This document shows positions 35,243 through 46,875 of a stretch of DNA of 64,000 nucleotides, one piece after another (the first letter of the stretch is position 1; every line of letters begins with the position of its first letter). The notes beneath the pieces are model-generated. The model was not told the DNA's origin, did no database searches, and saw only the letters and a program-made list of their open reading frames with translations. This DNA is from Gonapodya sp. JEL0774 (lineage: Eukaryota; Monoblepharomycota; Monoblepharidomycetes; Monoblepharidales; Gonapodyaceae): NCBI GenBank assembly GCA_027604505.1, contig JADIIX010000043.1, forward strand, positions 76,775 to 140,774. Direction: 5' to 3'. A program made the position numbers and the translations under genes.

Positions 35243-36144
35243 CTACTTCAACTTAAATTCTACAAGTTTGCCCGCTGCAACATCCCCAGCGCTCTTGATC
35301 GCAAACTGTACCACTTCATTCCACCCTTTCTCATCCTTGGACGTAATCACATCGGTAGGAATCCATTCAAACACTGCCATAGACGCCCGATATCCTTGGC
35401 GTGCCTCGACCACTGCCGTGGAAGAACAAGAACCTGAATAGTCAACTCCGAGTGGAAAGTGGATACCATAACCATGTCATGTCTCTCACACTGATTTAAT
35501 TCATCCATGCGTTGACCTGCCTCAGACTCAAAATTGTATTAAAGAAGTTTTTGGGAGAATGTGTGGAGAATTCACCTGTTACGATAGCATTCCTAATTTG
35601 CTTTTCGTCTACCCGTTTCCCGTCGCTCGAGCATTTGGCAAGCACTCCGTATGTCTCTCGCAATGAAGCACTAGTCTGAAGTCCCACCTTGCCGACCTCC
35701 AGCATGAGGCTTAAAGTGACTTTCTCTGTGACAGACAGCCGTATTCCCTTCTGTTTGAATATTTCGTCCGCCACCAGAGTTCGAACAAATGCAACTGCGC
35801 AAGAAGTTGTGTGAGTAGATTAAGTGTTGAGATGCCGCTGCTGAATATCTGAGACGCAACGAACTGCATTTCAGAGCGTAGTCTTTCCGAGCCTGCCCCT
35901 TGTCTGGTGCATTCAAAGACAAAGAACTTCCAGAGTTTTGTCTGCTTTGAGAGCCCGAGGGCAGCTGAAGAGAGGCAGAAGAGCTTTTGCGAAACATTAA
36001 AGTGGACTTTGGAAGAGAAGTGGAGCTATGGGAAGAATGAGGCGAAGGGGCTGTGTGGCCACTGATCGCTTTGGTCACATGGCCATTGAATGCTCTTCTC
36101 CTAATACCGCAATCCGACAGGACTCTCAAGCGCAATGACGACAT
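35243..36144 (-). CDS. unknown protein with mitochondrial-type presequence
   Basis: Four exons (36144-35865, 35794-35576, 35516-35490, 35412-35243) give 231 residues. The N-terminus (MSSLRLRVLSDCGIRRR) is Arg/Ser-rich and acid-free for about 75 residues, typical of a mitochondrial presequence. The mature part is mostly helical, with AFVRTLVADEIF, VTLSLMLEVGKVGLQ and a C-terminus ending GDVAAGKLVEFKLK. I do not recognise the family and assign no function. Splicing phases agree at each junction, and the third exon is 27 bases (QRMDELNQ). Its ATG lies inside the first exon proposed for the divergent TMEM256-like gene, so the two share a start region. Confidence 0.6.
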
Positions 36145-36816
36145 CCCCAGGTTCGTCAATCCCCATTCTCCAGTTCTATTGCTCTATTGTCCACACTCCA
36201 TGACTCGTTTTCCTTGTCGACTTTACCTCCTTGGAACTCTTGGTGTTCCCCCCCGTCTCCAATCAATATGAACCTTCCGCAGTTGTCGACCGTGTCAACT
36301 TTTTGAAGGTCGCAAGCATCTTTGGTATCTCAGCTGTTATGCTTGGTGGGTTTGATTCATTTTCCGGAGTATCGGGGCGTTGAGAGTGATTCGGTTTCCA
36401 CAGGCGCGTTCGGAGCACATGGCCTTAAAGCCACTCTGGCAAGACATCCTGATGGTATCGCAAAACTTAAAAACTGGGATACTGCAGCACATTACCATCT
36501 CATTCACTCTGCCGCCATTCTCGCATTGGGATTCAAGCAGACGTCACAACCTGGTGTACCACTGAACAAATACTTTCATTGGGCCGGATTATTGTGGGCG
36601 GGAGGGATCACACTGTTCTCAGGTAGCATCTATTTACTGGTACTGGATATGGAGAAAAAGTGAGTGCTATTGGGAATTCTTGTAACACTGCCACCGCAGA
36701 CGTCCCAAATGATGACTCCCAACTGCAGGTACTCAAGACCGCTGGGCCCCATAACTCCGATAGGAGGGTCACTTTTCATTGCAGGCTGGGCGTGTATATA
36801 TTTTGGAAGTACATAA
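36135..36816 (+). CDS. TMEM256/DUF423-family small membrane protein
   Basis: Four exons (36135-36150, 36283-36345, 36404-36659, 36729-36816) encode 140 residues. DUF423 proteins are four-helix membrane proteins of unknown biochemical role, often mitochondrial. The strong family strings are LGAFGAHGL, TAAHYHLIHSAAILALGF, HWAGLLWAGGITLFSGSIYLL and SRPLGPITPIGGSLFIAGW. The 5' end is less certain. The first helix (VNFLKVASIFGISAVML) needs an upstream exon, and the only ATG I find that splices in phase is at 36135, as a 16-base first exon (MTTSP). That places its start codon inside the first exon of the divergent gene. The ORF from 36283 onward is secure. Confidence 0.82.
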
Positions 36817-37042
36817 ACTGAATCCATTTTCTCTGTGTAATGTAACATCCAACAACATGTTCTCGCGCACTATCAACCACGGCTGTTCCTTACTGCTCTC
36901 CCTCGTTAATCTGTCGAGACCTATCATGAGCTTTTCGGGGGTAAGAATTCGAATTATCCTCTGTGGCCTCCAGAAGAATGGACTGGGAGCTTTCTGCTTC
37001 TTGCCCCGCTACTTTCTTTCTCCCATCGTCTCTTGCTTGAAG

Positions 37043-38346
37043 ATGGCGTGGCGGTCCTCGGGGGTGTCGAACGCGGACTTGGTAGATAACCTCAAAAGTA
37101 GGATGACTCAGTGCAAGTCACCATTGGCATATTCGTGATATGGACTCTCCGGTGGGCCTGCCAATCAGAGAATAACATCGTCAAACACTCACGAGTTGAA
37201 AATGCTATGCGTTCTGTAGATAGAGTAAGTTCTAGATGAACTGACTGTGGGACAGATATCCATTTCTTCACCTTCCCTCTGATGTGCATCACCCCGATTC
37301 TGGATAGGCGAAATACGCTCCTGACGTTTCTCGCGCGTATGACGACGCTCCTCAGCCTATTGGATATGGTAAAAGTGTCCCACACCCGCTGACACAATAC
37401 CGAATTCATAGTTCACATGCACACCCCAGCTGCAACCATCTCAGCGCCGCATATGCATGCATATATGCTGATGGAGTAAGTGTTGTGGTCATTCACGTGG
37501 ACTGACCTTTGTCACTTCTTTATGAGCGTGGAGCCATCGTTTTTGACGGATTGTCTCCACCTCGCCCCTAGACTGGAGCCTTATCTTCAGCCAGGAATGA
37601 GGGTGTTGGACGTTGGGTGTGAGTTATTTTCAGCTCTAAGTCGTTAATCATTGTAAACGGAGAGCGTGCGACACGAACATGCGGGCTCGACGTCGATCCT
37701 CACATCTATTCCGTCACCTAATCTCACAATAGCTGGCTCCGGGTATCTCTCAGCATGTATGGCTGAGATGGTTGGTCCCACTGGCCTGGTCGTCGCCGTT
37801 GAACACATTCCAGAACTTGCCAACTTGACACTCAAGAACATTCATTCCCACCAGCCAGAGTGGCTGAGGGACGGGAGGATAGAAGTGCATAGTGAGTGCA
37901 GGCAATTAGTCAGATATGGTCCTGACTGTATGGATCAAGCGTCATCTTTTATTTGCGTTTCAGCTGCCGACGGCAGGTTGGGGTTCTCTGCAAAAGCGCC
38001 CTACGATGCCATTCACGTGGGTGCCGCTGCCCCCACCATACCGTGTGCGCTCATCGAGCAACTAAAATCTCCCGGACGCATGGTGAGGCTGCACGAGGCT
38101 CGCAGTGCACCCTGCATTGAAACTATACTTGCTGAATTAAGGTCATCCCGGTCGGAACCACCCAACAAGATTTGTACAGGGTTGAAAAGAGCGTATCTGG
38201 AGAGGTCAAAGAGGAGGAGCTGATGGGCGTTTTGTGAGTTGTTTTCCGTTCAGCTCTTTGCGACGACGAATCTCATGCCGTGACGGAACTTTGATTTGCC
38301 AAGGTTTGTACCGCTCACTGACAGGGAGAAGCAAATCAAAATGTGA
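37043..38346 (+). CDS. protein-L-isoaspartate (D-aspartate) O-methyltransferase
   Basis: About eight exons; the first four are 37043-37097, 37169-37224, 37308-37368 and one beginning near 37433. Roughly 260 residues. PIMT methylates isoaspartyl residues with S-adenosylmethionine and so starts repair of aged proteins in the cytosol. The N-terminus is MAWRSSGVSNADLVDNLK, as in animals. Then come AMRSVDR, the substrate loop YAATISAPHMHAYML, the SAM motif RVLDVGSGSGYLSACMAEM, PYDAIHVGAAAPTIP and the C-terminal VIPVGTTQQDLYRVEK, ending LFVPLTDREKQIKM. Nearly all motifs are cut by introns, yet every phase agrees. The family GYGATISAPHM appears here as GYAATISAPHM at a splice junction, a small uncertainty. 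Confidence 0.9.
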
Positions 38347-38466
38347 TACTTGCTCAACCCGGCTCGATCAACTTGTAGATAATCATAAAGTGTACATAGA
38401 AATGTGTGTTTTGCGTCTCTGTAAAGTGACACATTGTCGTCACCAAACTAGTCATCTACCAGTGCG

Positions 38467-41400
38467 ATGCCGAGCTCTACGAGCGATGGCGGTGGAACTT
38501 CAGTCACGACGATTTCTACCACGGGCAAAAGACGGCGACCCAAAGCATTTATCCAAGAGATGCAGACAGCGTCGCAACTTGCTGTGCTCGTGAAGGAACT
38601 GTCAGTCAACGCCCGCAAGGCGAGGGACTTGAAGAGTCAGCAGGATCTCAACTCAATGAAAGTGTGTGAGCGCTGATCGAGAGTAGGGTCTCTTTGTGTG
38701 CCCTTTGCGTGGGTATTGATGACGGATCTTGCATCTGTGTCTCTCGTTGAACGAAAAAGAGCCTTACAACGGCAATAAAGGATGAGGAAGAGCTGAGCAT
38801 CCTTAAGTGAGATAATGGCGACTGATTGGTGTGTGGAAAACTGGGCGCTGAGTGATTCAATCGGTAGGATGGAAGCTCTCGTTGGAATTATCAACCCGAC
38901 TGCTCGAAGGCAGCTTGGTGGGTCTAGCGGTGACAAAGCGTCTACTTGGATAACTCGAAATGAAATTGTTCGCTCTTAGTGCGCAATCGTCTGTTGGACC
39001 GAATGACGGATGAGAAGGGTGGGCGCTACAGCATTCCATTCCCTCCCTCATGCAATTCTGAAGCTACATCTTCTTATAGAGCTAGCGAACGCAATTCAAG
39101 TACAAAAAGACGAGTTCCTGCAGTTCGTTTGGAAACGGCGCGTTGAGGCCCGTGGAGAGACACGGCAGTTGTTCCACGGAAGCACGTCGGCCGCCACCGT
39201 CGCCCAAAAGCGGCTGGGCGATATGCTGGCTCAAGCAAGTCTCGAGACTCTGCGATCATTTGAGGTCAGCAACAGGGCAACTCTTTGTAAATATGGTATA
39301 GATTCGGGGCTCATTGAGCAGGACGACATCGATTCTTTCTTCCTTCCAAAGGTACTTGACGTTTCGTGTAGAATTTATCAATTCTTGCTATACCAGACGT
39401 CTTCCGACCAGGTCCGTCTGTGTAGCACCGATCCGCGCGCCGTGTTATCACCATCGCGCCTTTCTTTTCGCCTGATGGATACCAACAGTGGCGCATTCGA
39501 CTCATCAGATCGGAGTTGGGTTACCGTTACGGCCACAACTGGACTGAACATCGTCAGACTCCTTCAACGACCGATGCTTCGTAGATTAGTTCTAAGGGCA
39601 ATCGAGCAGGTAGCTCTGGGTGATGCACCACCGAGACGAGCGTCCATGATACGATATGAGGGTATGAGTACTTCGATGGGAGGCACTCAATCTAGTACGT
39701 CGTTCGTACACGTTTTAGCTCATGTCTTAGACGCTGTTCATCCTTCTCATGAGCTGCCGGCGTCTGTGTTGGCGTTCCCTCTCTACGCGCCGATCATCCT
39801 TCGGAGGCGACTGTCCGCGCTTGGATATGATTTGCGGTCTGCGCCGGAAGATGGAAGCTTTGATGCGCGCTCCGCGCTCGACATTCTCAATCAAGTAGAC
39901 GCAAGACTGGGCAGAAGCATGCGGTTTTATTTCGAGCTAACAACGGGGACTGATACTGAGTGGATGGTGTCGTTTGTGCCTTCAAAAGCGACTAGCTTTG
40001 CGTCACAAGGGAGTGCATTTACCCTGACATGTGACGGAGTGGGGCTTACAGCTGCTTGGGATGCTAGTGTGATTCCGTGAGTCGACACTTTCACCTTGCC
40101 TTGGCTTTGAGTCTGATTCTTGCACTCCAGGCTCAACATTTCTGTACCGGCTGACCTCTTACGAACTTCTTGGGGTTTCTTGTTGGACGCCTTTGATGGA
40201 TCCATTGCTGTTCTAGGAGATCGAGGTTCATTCACACTTGTGTTTGGTGAAGGCTCCCTGTACTTTCCCCCTTCGATTCAAGAAGAGCAGAGGGAAATCA
40301 TCACCTCCAACGAGCTGATACCAAACCTTAGCTTGAGACAGTGTGCGGAAATGAGATGAGACGCTTTTCGTGGTTCTTCCTTCTCGAAGTCAAATTATAT
40401 TGTATCCATGTAGCCGCTGTCCCCTCAGTCGATTCGAGCAACAAACCCGGCATGCAAGTTAATTTTGGAGAGAGCGTCTTTGCATTCGATGTCGGTGGTC
40501 AAGCACAGCCCTTCAATAAGATTGTTGAGTATGTCATTCCGAAGAGCTGTAAGTTAAAAGCGCTCGGCGTTTCTCTCACGGGGTCTCAGTCAACGAGGGT
40601 TTTTTCGCAGATCTGGGATCTGACTTAGGTGAAAAACAAATTCGTGTTTCCGGCGAGGCAACAGCAGAAGAAGAGGAGGAAAAGTTGCAGATGGTTGTTA
40701 TTGCTAGTCAGCCCTCTGGTCTGCTTCTTGAAGCTCATAACATCCTTCGATGTAGGCCCTTGAGAAGGCCTTCCTCCGAGCTGTACAGACGCACGATAAC
40801 CTTCGATCTTTCTCGCAGTACCCACCAAACATCTACAGGCGGTCACTTTGTGCTACTGTGATCCAGAGGGCTTGGAGACGACACAGAGGTCGCCTATTGA
40901 GACAACACTTGAGGCAACAGCAATACGCCGCCGCAACATTGATACAGCGCCTTTGCAGGAGGTATCTGAGGAAACTGCGGCACCGGAAGGAGCAGGCATG
41001 CAAAATTATCCAAAGGAACTGGCGCAGAAAGCTCTTTATCTGGGTTGCGCTGCTGAGTCCGTTTGCAGACAAATTATTGTTGTTTCTCAAATTTGACAGA
41101 TTTTACACTTCGGGTTTGCCTTTAGGAACGAAGTACCAAACATCCATTCCACAGATGCATCATGCAGCAGCACGTATACAAAGACGATACCGCCAGTGGG
41201 CGCTTTACAAGAACTCACCAGTGGCTGCAATCTACCGTCGTAAAATTGAAGACATAATTGCCACAGTCAACAAGATCTGCGCCTGGTGGCGGCCTCTTTA
41301 CCGTAAGATTGTTGAGCAGAGAGCGCTACAACAGGTAACGTTAGTTTGGAGGCATATTATTTGGTCCGTTACTAAACCGAGTCACGACATCCGCTCAGAA

Positions 41401-42016
41401 ACATAACGCTGCAACGACCATACAACGAGTGTGGCGAGGTGGGAGCCACCTCTAATTTACATATCGAATTGAGAGCCTAATGTCAATTATTGTTGTAAAG
41501 GCCATTACCTTCGGCAACTCCTGAAACCAGAACTGAGAGAACGCCTGAGTGTATTAGGCGAATCAATAAGGAAACACAGGAGTGATTTGACGAAGTATCA
41601 TGGTGAGTGGACTAGCAGACCTCGTGGGGTTAGGGTATACACATACAGGATCTTTTTCTTTCCACAGGCGCTTTTGTCTTGCAACGAGCTTGGCGGAGCT
41701 ACCAACTAAAACGCGTGCGGTCCCAGAAAATTAAGATTCGCAATTTGGCAGCCACAAGAATACAATCTCTTTGGAGGGGTTATTGGGTGCGTTCACGTGG
41801 GTATTCTTCGCAAACTTTGCACCAGGATGAAAGATACTAGTTGTTTTGGCTATAACTCTTCCGCCCGTTTCTTGTCTCAGATATTCATCTTCGTTTCTCA
41901 TACGGAGAGAGTGTTTTCCTGTTCGGAATATCCAAAGCGTTAAAGCAATGTAACTATATGCTCAAACTTTTTAAGCCGACCGGGATTGTATGTCCGAAGG
42001 CGGCCATTATTCTTTA
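38467..42016 (+). CDS. large IQ-repeat protein of unknown function
   Basis: Multi-exon gene starting at the ATG of MPSSTSDGGGTSVTTIS. A basic, helical N-terminus (KRRRPKAFIQEMQTASQL) is followed by several small exons, then a long helical middle (39055-40080) and a region with LNISVPADLLRTSWGFLL and VNFGESVFAFDVGG. From about 40858 at least seven IQ motifs follow: VIQRAWRRHRGRLL, LIQRLCRRYLRK, IIQRNWRRKL, RIQRRYRQW, TIQRVWRGHYLR, LQRAWRSYQLKR, RIQSLWRGYWVR. IQ motifs bind calmodulin or myosin-light-chain-like proteins. No motor or GAP domain is seen. Some flagellar/ciliary proteins have this layout, which would fit a zoosporic fungus, but that is inference. The end is uncertain: reading through stops at 41840; splicing a GTGGGT donor near 41798 moves the stop to 42016. 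Confidence 0.6.
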
Positions 42017-42081
42017 GAATGTGTATCGTGGGATTGGAGGTGTCACAGAATGCGGAGTTACTACTGTCACAGCCTTGAGCA

Positions 42082-44092
42082 ATGAGCACCCTTGAATCGG
42101 AAGCTCACTCGCGGCTAAGACTACAATGGGAGATATCTTCCATCAATCCTGAATCGGACAACAATATCAAGGAGGCAGATCACGCTTCTTCGTATCATGA
42201 ATGGAAGAATTCTGACGAAATCGAAACGATTCAGAATGCACTTCTCAAATGGTACGATGATTCTTTTGCGTCGGGAACACAGAGGAATATGCCTTGGAGA
42301 ATTCACGACACAAAAGTGAGGTTGGATCGGTTAGTTGGTTGTGTTACGTATGGTGTAGACGGTTTCTTTTCGACCGTAGGAGACGACCACTAAGTCAACG
42401 GATCAACGTGCTTATGAAATTTGGCTTTCAGAAGTGATGCTTCAACAGGTTCGACAAAATCGAACGGTGGTGGGACATCATCCGGTGATGACACGTACAT
42501 CTGGCATTGTGTGACAGACTCAGGTTGAACGAGCTCGTCCTTACTTTATGAAATGGATTGAAAAATGGCCCACCATCAAGGATCTCGCCGAAGCCACCGA
42601 AAGTGATGTGCGAGCTCTTTGGTGAGACTTGTTGGCCAAATTCAGCTCGTGGTACTGACGGAAACATTTTGACTTAAATGCGCATTGAGAGGTCTGGCCT
42701 TGGGTACTATACTCGAGCTACACGACTACTTGATGCTGCCCGTCTTGTAGTCGAGAAATTTGAGGGGAAGCTCCCGGAGAGCGTGCAAGTATTGCAAAGA
42801 GAGTTGCCTGGAATCGGCCGGTACACCGCTGCTGCAATAGCTTCGATAGCTTATGGGCTGCCCACTGCTGTTGTTGATGGAAACGTTGTGAGGGTTTTGT
42901 CGCGGTTGAGAGCAATCGGCGGAGACCCAAAATCCAAGTCCGTGGAGACCTTGTTTTGGTGAGAAGATTCGCTGAACCTTCTGTCTCACATGTCAACCTC
43001 ATTGAATCGCTTCAAGGAGTCTTGCATCCGCTCTCCTATCGCCTTTTCGACCGGGAGCGTTTAACCAAGCGCTCATGGATCTCGGAGCAACTGTGTGCAC
43101 GCCTCGTAGGCCTAACTGCAACGGATGTGTTCTGAGAAATGTTTGCAGGGCCAGGGCAGAAGAAGTCGCTTTCAGCCAAATATCTACTCCTACTGATATA
43201 GAGGATGGTAAGAAATGTGTCATTGCTCGGGATACTGCAGATGTCTAACTGTACATTCGTGCCTGAACTGGTGCTTATAGTGTTGCAGTCGGTCTGCGAA
43301 GAGAAACCTGTTGAGCCGTGTAGACTGTGCCCTTCCCCTTCCTCCATCTCCCAATTGTCACACAACCCATCTGTGTATCCAGCGCCACAGAGAAAGTCTG
43401 CACGTCCCACACGCAATTACACTATCATTGTTGTTGAGCGCATTAACCCCGACGGAGAAAATGAAATCAGGATCCGAAGACGCGAAGAAGGTGGTCTCTT
43501 AGGAGGATTATGGGAATTCGCGATGATTGAAAAGAGCAGCTCCGGGCAGCTCCATGAAGGAATGAGCGACATGCACGATCAGAATACCGGGGGGAAACGA
43601 AAACGGACTGGTGGTGACATGGGTGCGACCAAGGGAATATCTCAACACGCAGGAAAGGCCGAATTTAATGCGCCTCCAACACCTGGTAGTTCTGATTGCC
43701 AGCGACATGCTGCAAGTTCAGCCGTTCGGGACCTACTCAAAATCGAAATCGGAGATTTTGGATGTTCAACTCCAAAAAACATTCTGTCTGGCCGCCCCAA
43801 TGAGTACACCGTCTCTTCATGTGAACAACTGGGCAACGTGACCCACGTTTTTTCCCATCTTGCTTGGAAAATGGATGTGGAACATTGGGTTGTGGTCACA
43901 GCCTCGCCTGAAAAGGACCTCACGGAGGACGGATTTGCCTGGGTGAAAGCAAAAGAATTGGACAAATTCGCCATGGGTAATGGCATGAGAAAGGTTTGGA
44001 ACATGGTGGAGGGAAAGGAGTCTGAGAAACAGGAGAAAACAAATCCGACTAAAAAGAAAAAGGGTACCGCAGTTTCGAGGAAGAAGTCTTAA
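42082..44092 (+). CDS. MUTYH: adenine DNA glycosylase MutY/MUTYH
   Basis: About six exons (first two 42082-42315 and 42380-42448; the fourth begins near 42690) and roughly 560 residues. MutY removes adenine mispaired with 8-oxoguanine. It shows MPWR near the N-terminus, YEIWLSEVMLQQTQVERARP with the catalytic Glu, the helix-hairpin-helix LPGIGRYTAAAIASIAYG, the catalytic Asp in VVDGNVVRVLSRL, and the iron-sulfur loop with Cys spacing 6-2-5 in CTPRRPNCNGCVLRNVC. The C-terminal NUDIX-like domain that reads 8-oxoG is present (EEGGLLGGLWEF, HVFSHLAWKM) and is followed by a Lys-rich tail ending SRKKS, possibly a nuclear localisation signal. The PCNA-binding motif is not obvious. Between the two halves the linker holds a Cys-rich CRLCPSP stretch. 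Confidence 0.93.
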
Positions 44093-44833
44093 TCCAGTGT
44101 TTTTTGTGGACCTTTGCAGATAGTATCAGGTTTATGAGATCCTTTACCCCTACTTGTCGTATTGGGTATCGGACAGTGGAGTGGTTTGAGTTCACAGTCT
44201 CAGTGAAACCGCGCCGCTCACTGAGGACTCATTTTGTGCTTGCAAAGCGCTTTCCTGGCATCCGTGATCTGTTCCCAATAATGACTAGAGATCCAGAGTC
44301 ACCATGCGAAACCTGGAGTCCTGGACTTTTGGAGTACTCTAGCCGTTCCCCGTGGCGACAGCATTCAAAGAGCATGTACGAAAGTGCCGGGTAAATGGTT
44401 GTGAAATTCGCTCAATACAAACATGACTATGATTTCAGCAGCAGTAACCCACAATGGCCTTGCACTGACACCCGACAGTGAACCAAGTTTTCCAACCGGG
44501 CAGCCGCCGGTACATTGCATGTCGGACGGAGATGTGGACTTCAGTGCAAAAGCGCGGGATAAAAGGTAGAATTCATTATACGCATCGGATGGCGATGGGC
44601 AGATTCGCAGTTCAGTTGTTGGTATAATCCGTGATACTGTCTATGCAGCAAAAAAGGGACATTCATAAACTAACCATGCTTGATCTCTTTCTGGTGTACT
44701 GGTCCAACGCCAGTTTACAATACTCCACATCGTCTTCTTGATCCGTTCTGGTACTTCCGTCCCTTCAATTGCTGTTGTTTTCCCCTCAGATGCCATCCCG
44801 GTTGTCACCTCGAGTTGATTTGTCCATTTCCTG
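44093..44833. other. region between MutY and STUbL genes
   Basis: A 741-bp stretch between two convergent stop codons. A plus-strand open frame from 44104 to 44394 has no family match and no clear splice partner. I see no RNA gene. Probably 3' UTRs and spacer. Confidence 0.4.
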
Positions 44834-46875
44834 TCAACTGATATACAACCGATGTACTCCCGTCTTTCCCAGCTTCTTCCTGCAACAAGGGCACTCCCTC
44901 CTCACCGTGAACGCCTGGTCCAGACACGCACTGCAAAACACGTGCCCACAGACGGTACTACTCAATGGAGTGCTCGCGCCAGGCGTGGCGAGACATATCG
45001 CGCATTTTATCACACCCGGCGCTTGGGGCGGATCGGCAGGTAGCGCTGATTGAAACATGGCGAGAAGCCGCGCGGCAGTTGCGGAATTCTGGTGCGAACT
45101 TCCAGATGGAAAGGGTGCAGTGGCTGGACCAGGTGGGCGGACAGGTAAAGTAGAAGACACGATGACAACATCTTCATCATCCGTATCAGGTTGCGGGATA
45201 GAGGGCAGTCGTGCGAGAGGAAGTGGTGATCGGGGACCAGTTCTTTGGGATGATCGATTCGACAAGCTGCGGACCAAGCTTGCGGCGAGCGACGCAACGC
45301 CGTCTGCAATTATCACAAGGGTTTAGGACGTGTACATAACAGGCAAAAAAAGCGTGACGTATGTTAGTTGCGACACGCAACTTGCCAACGTTGAAGTTAC
45401 TTACCGAAAGTTCGCCATCCTGGCGGTCGGTTATCACTGGCATTGCTCCCAGTTCGACCGGCCCCCGCAACCACTACGTCGCCATCTTCCGTTTCATCTC
45501 TCCCGCCTTCGTTTCTTGCAGTCCTCTGGACCACTCCAGTGCTCAGTTCGTCATCATCGTCGTCCCCAGTCAAATCGACCGCATTGTCAACCTCCGCACT
45601 TTCTCTCGCGTAAATTGCACCTCCAGCTATGGTCGAGTTGGATCCGGATCCCGCAAATCTGCGCTGCAATGCGTATGGCCGTCCACCTGCAGCCGCATTT
45701 GTGTGGAAATGATTATGCCGCAAAGGACCACCCCCAAATCGTACTGTACTCCCTGCTGGAGCGACCGGCGACGAGAGTGATGTGGAAGAGCCTGTAGAGG
45801 GTATGCGAACTGCGTGCGTGGGGATCGGCAGGCGCCGGCGGGTGCTTCGACGAGCTGTCAAGCGATTGGCGTCCAGCCCCCCCGGGTCAGTGTCGGACCC
45901 CCTTGGACCACTATTGTCACTAATATCCTCGTCATCACTTGAAAGGACGATGACGTCGCTTTCGTGATCCCAGTTGGCGCGAGTCAGCTGGGATGTTGGT
46001 CGTGATGAAAAAGTCGACGCTGGTCCACCGACAGATGCCAAAGATGCGCGCACCGTGGCATTAGACGACGTAGACGACGAGGATGGAGAAGGTGGAGGCG
46101 GAGGCGAAGGTGGGTTGTAATTTGAAATGAAGCCAGATGAACCGGAGGGAGGTGGAATAGGAGCGGAATCAGGGTTGACGGGGCGGGGGCTGAAATGCAT
46201 ATGAGCTGGCAGTTGACTGGGATAAACCTGTACACCGCCCCGGCGCCAAGTTGTTGAGTTGGAATGATGAGCCATGAACTGAGCAGCGCGGGAATAAGGC
46301 AAATCAACAATGTTCGATGGAGCCTCATTAAGGTACGAGCGCCAATCCTCATCCCCGCCAGCACCCTGGTGATTGTATGTTGGCGTAGGTAGCGGATTGA
46401 CGGGGGCTCTGGAACCGAAGGCTGACGACGCCGGGCCGGTGGATGGTTGTACCAGTGAATCTGAGCGTATCCCAGAGGCGCCTTCGGCGCACGTGATATC
46501 CAAGTCATCGCAAGCCATCATATGATATTCAGGATGGAAAGGTTCCAAGGGAGGAGTGTGTGGGCCGGGCTCAACGTCGTCAAAGTCATGGAGAGGTGGG
46601 GAGGGGGGAGGGAAGTGAGATGGGACCCGAAAGTCTTCGTCGACGGCGCCGGGGAACGGAGTAAAGTCGAAAGGCTGGTCGCCTTCCGCAGACCCATAGA
46701 ATGAAGAATGGGGATGTTGGGTGGAAGAATCCGAATAAGACGAATTTTGTGGGGAGGTGCGACTAAGACGAGGTGGAGGTGGGGGGGATCGGGCGATCGA
46801 GCGAGATGTGGAAGCGTGCTTGGGTTTGACCACGAACGAGAGACGCATGCGAGTAGGAGGGGGGGGAGCTTCCAT
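44834..46875 (-). CDS. SUMO-targeted RING ubiquitin ligase (SLX8/RNF4-like)
   Basis: Two exons, 46875-45405 and 45303-44834, encode 646 residues. STUbLs ubiquitinate poly-SUMOylated proteins in the nucleus and are important in DNA repair and replication stress. The C-terminus is a RING finger: CAICLATPGASTPLSSTVC-GHVFCSACLDQAF-CPCC, ending VHRLYIS as in SLX8-type ligases. Several SUMO-interacting motifs stand in front of it: NIVDLPYS, DVIVLSSDDED, NAVDLTGDDDDDE and EDVVIVSSTL, each hydrophobic core flanked by acid or Ser. The remaining N-terminal part is Pro/Ser-rich and disordered. The start is the first ATG of the frame (MEAPPPPTRMRLSF); the open frame extends further upstream without an ATG. 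The SIM and RING combination is seen; the STUbL activity is inference. Confidence 0.82.

Noticed and set aside
44104-44394. Plus-strand open frame just after MutY
   Set aside because: No ATG-supported product with homology and no in-phase partner exon; probably 3' UTR.
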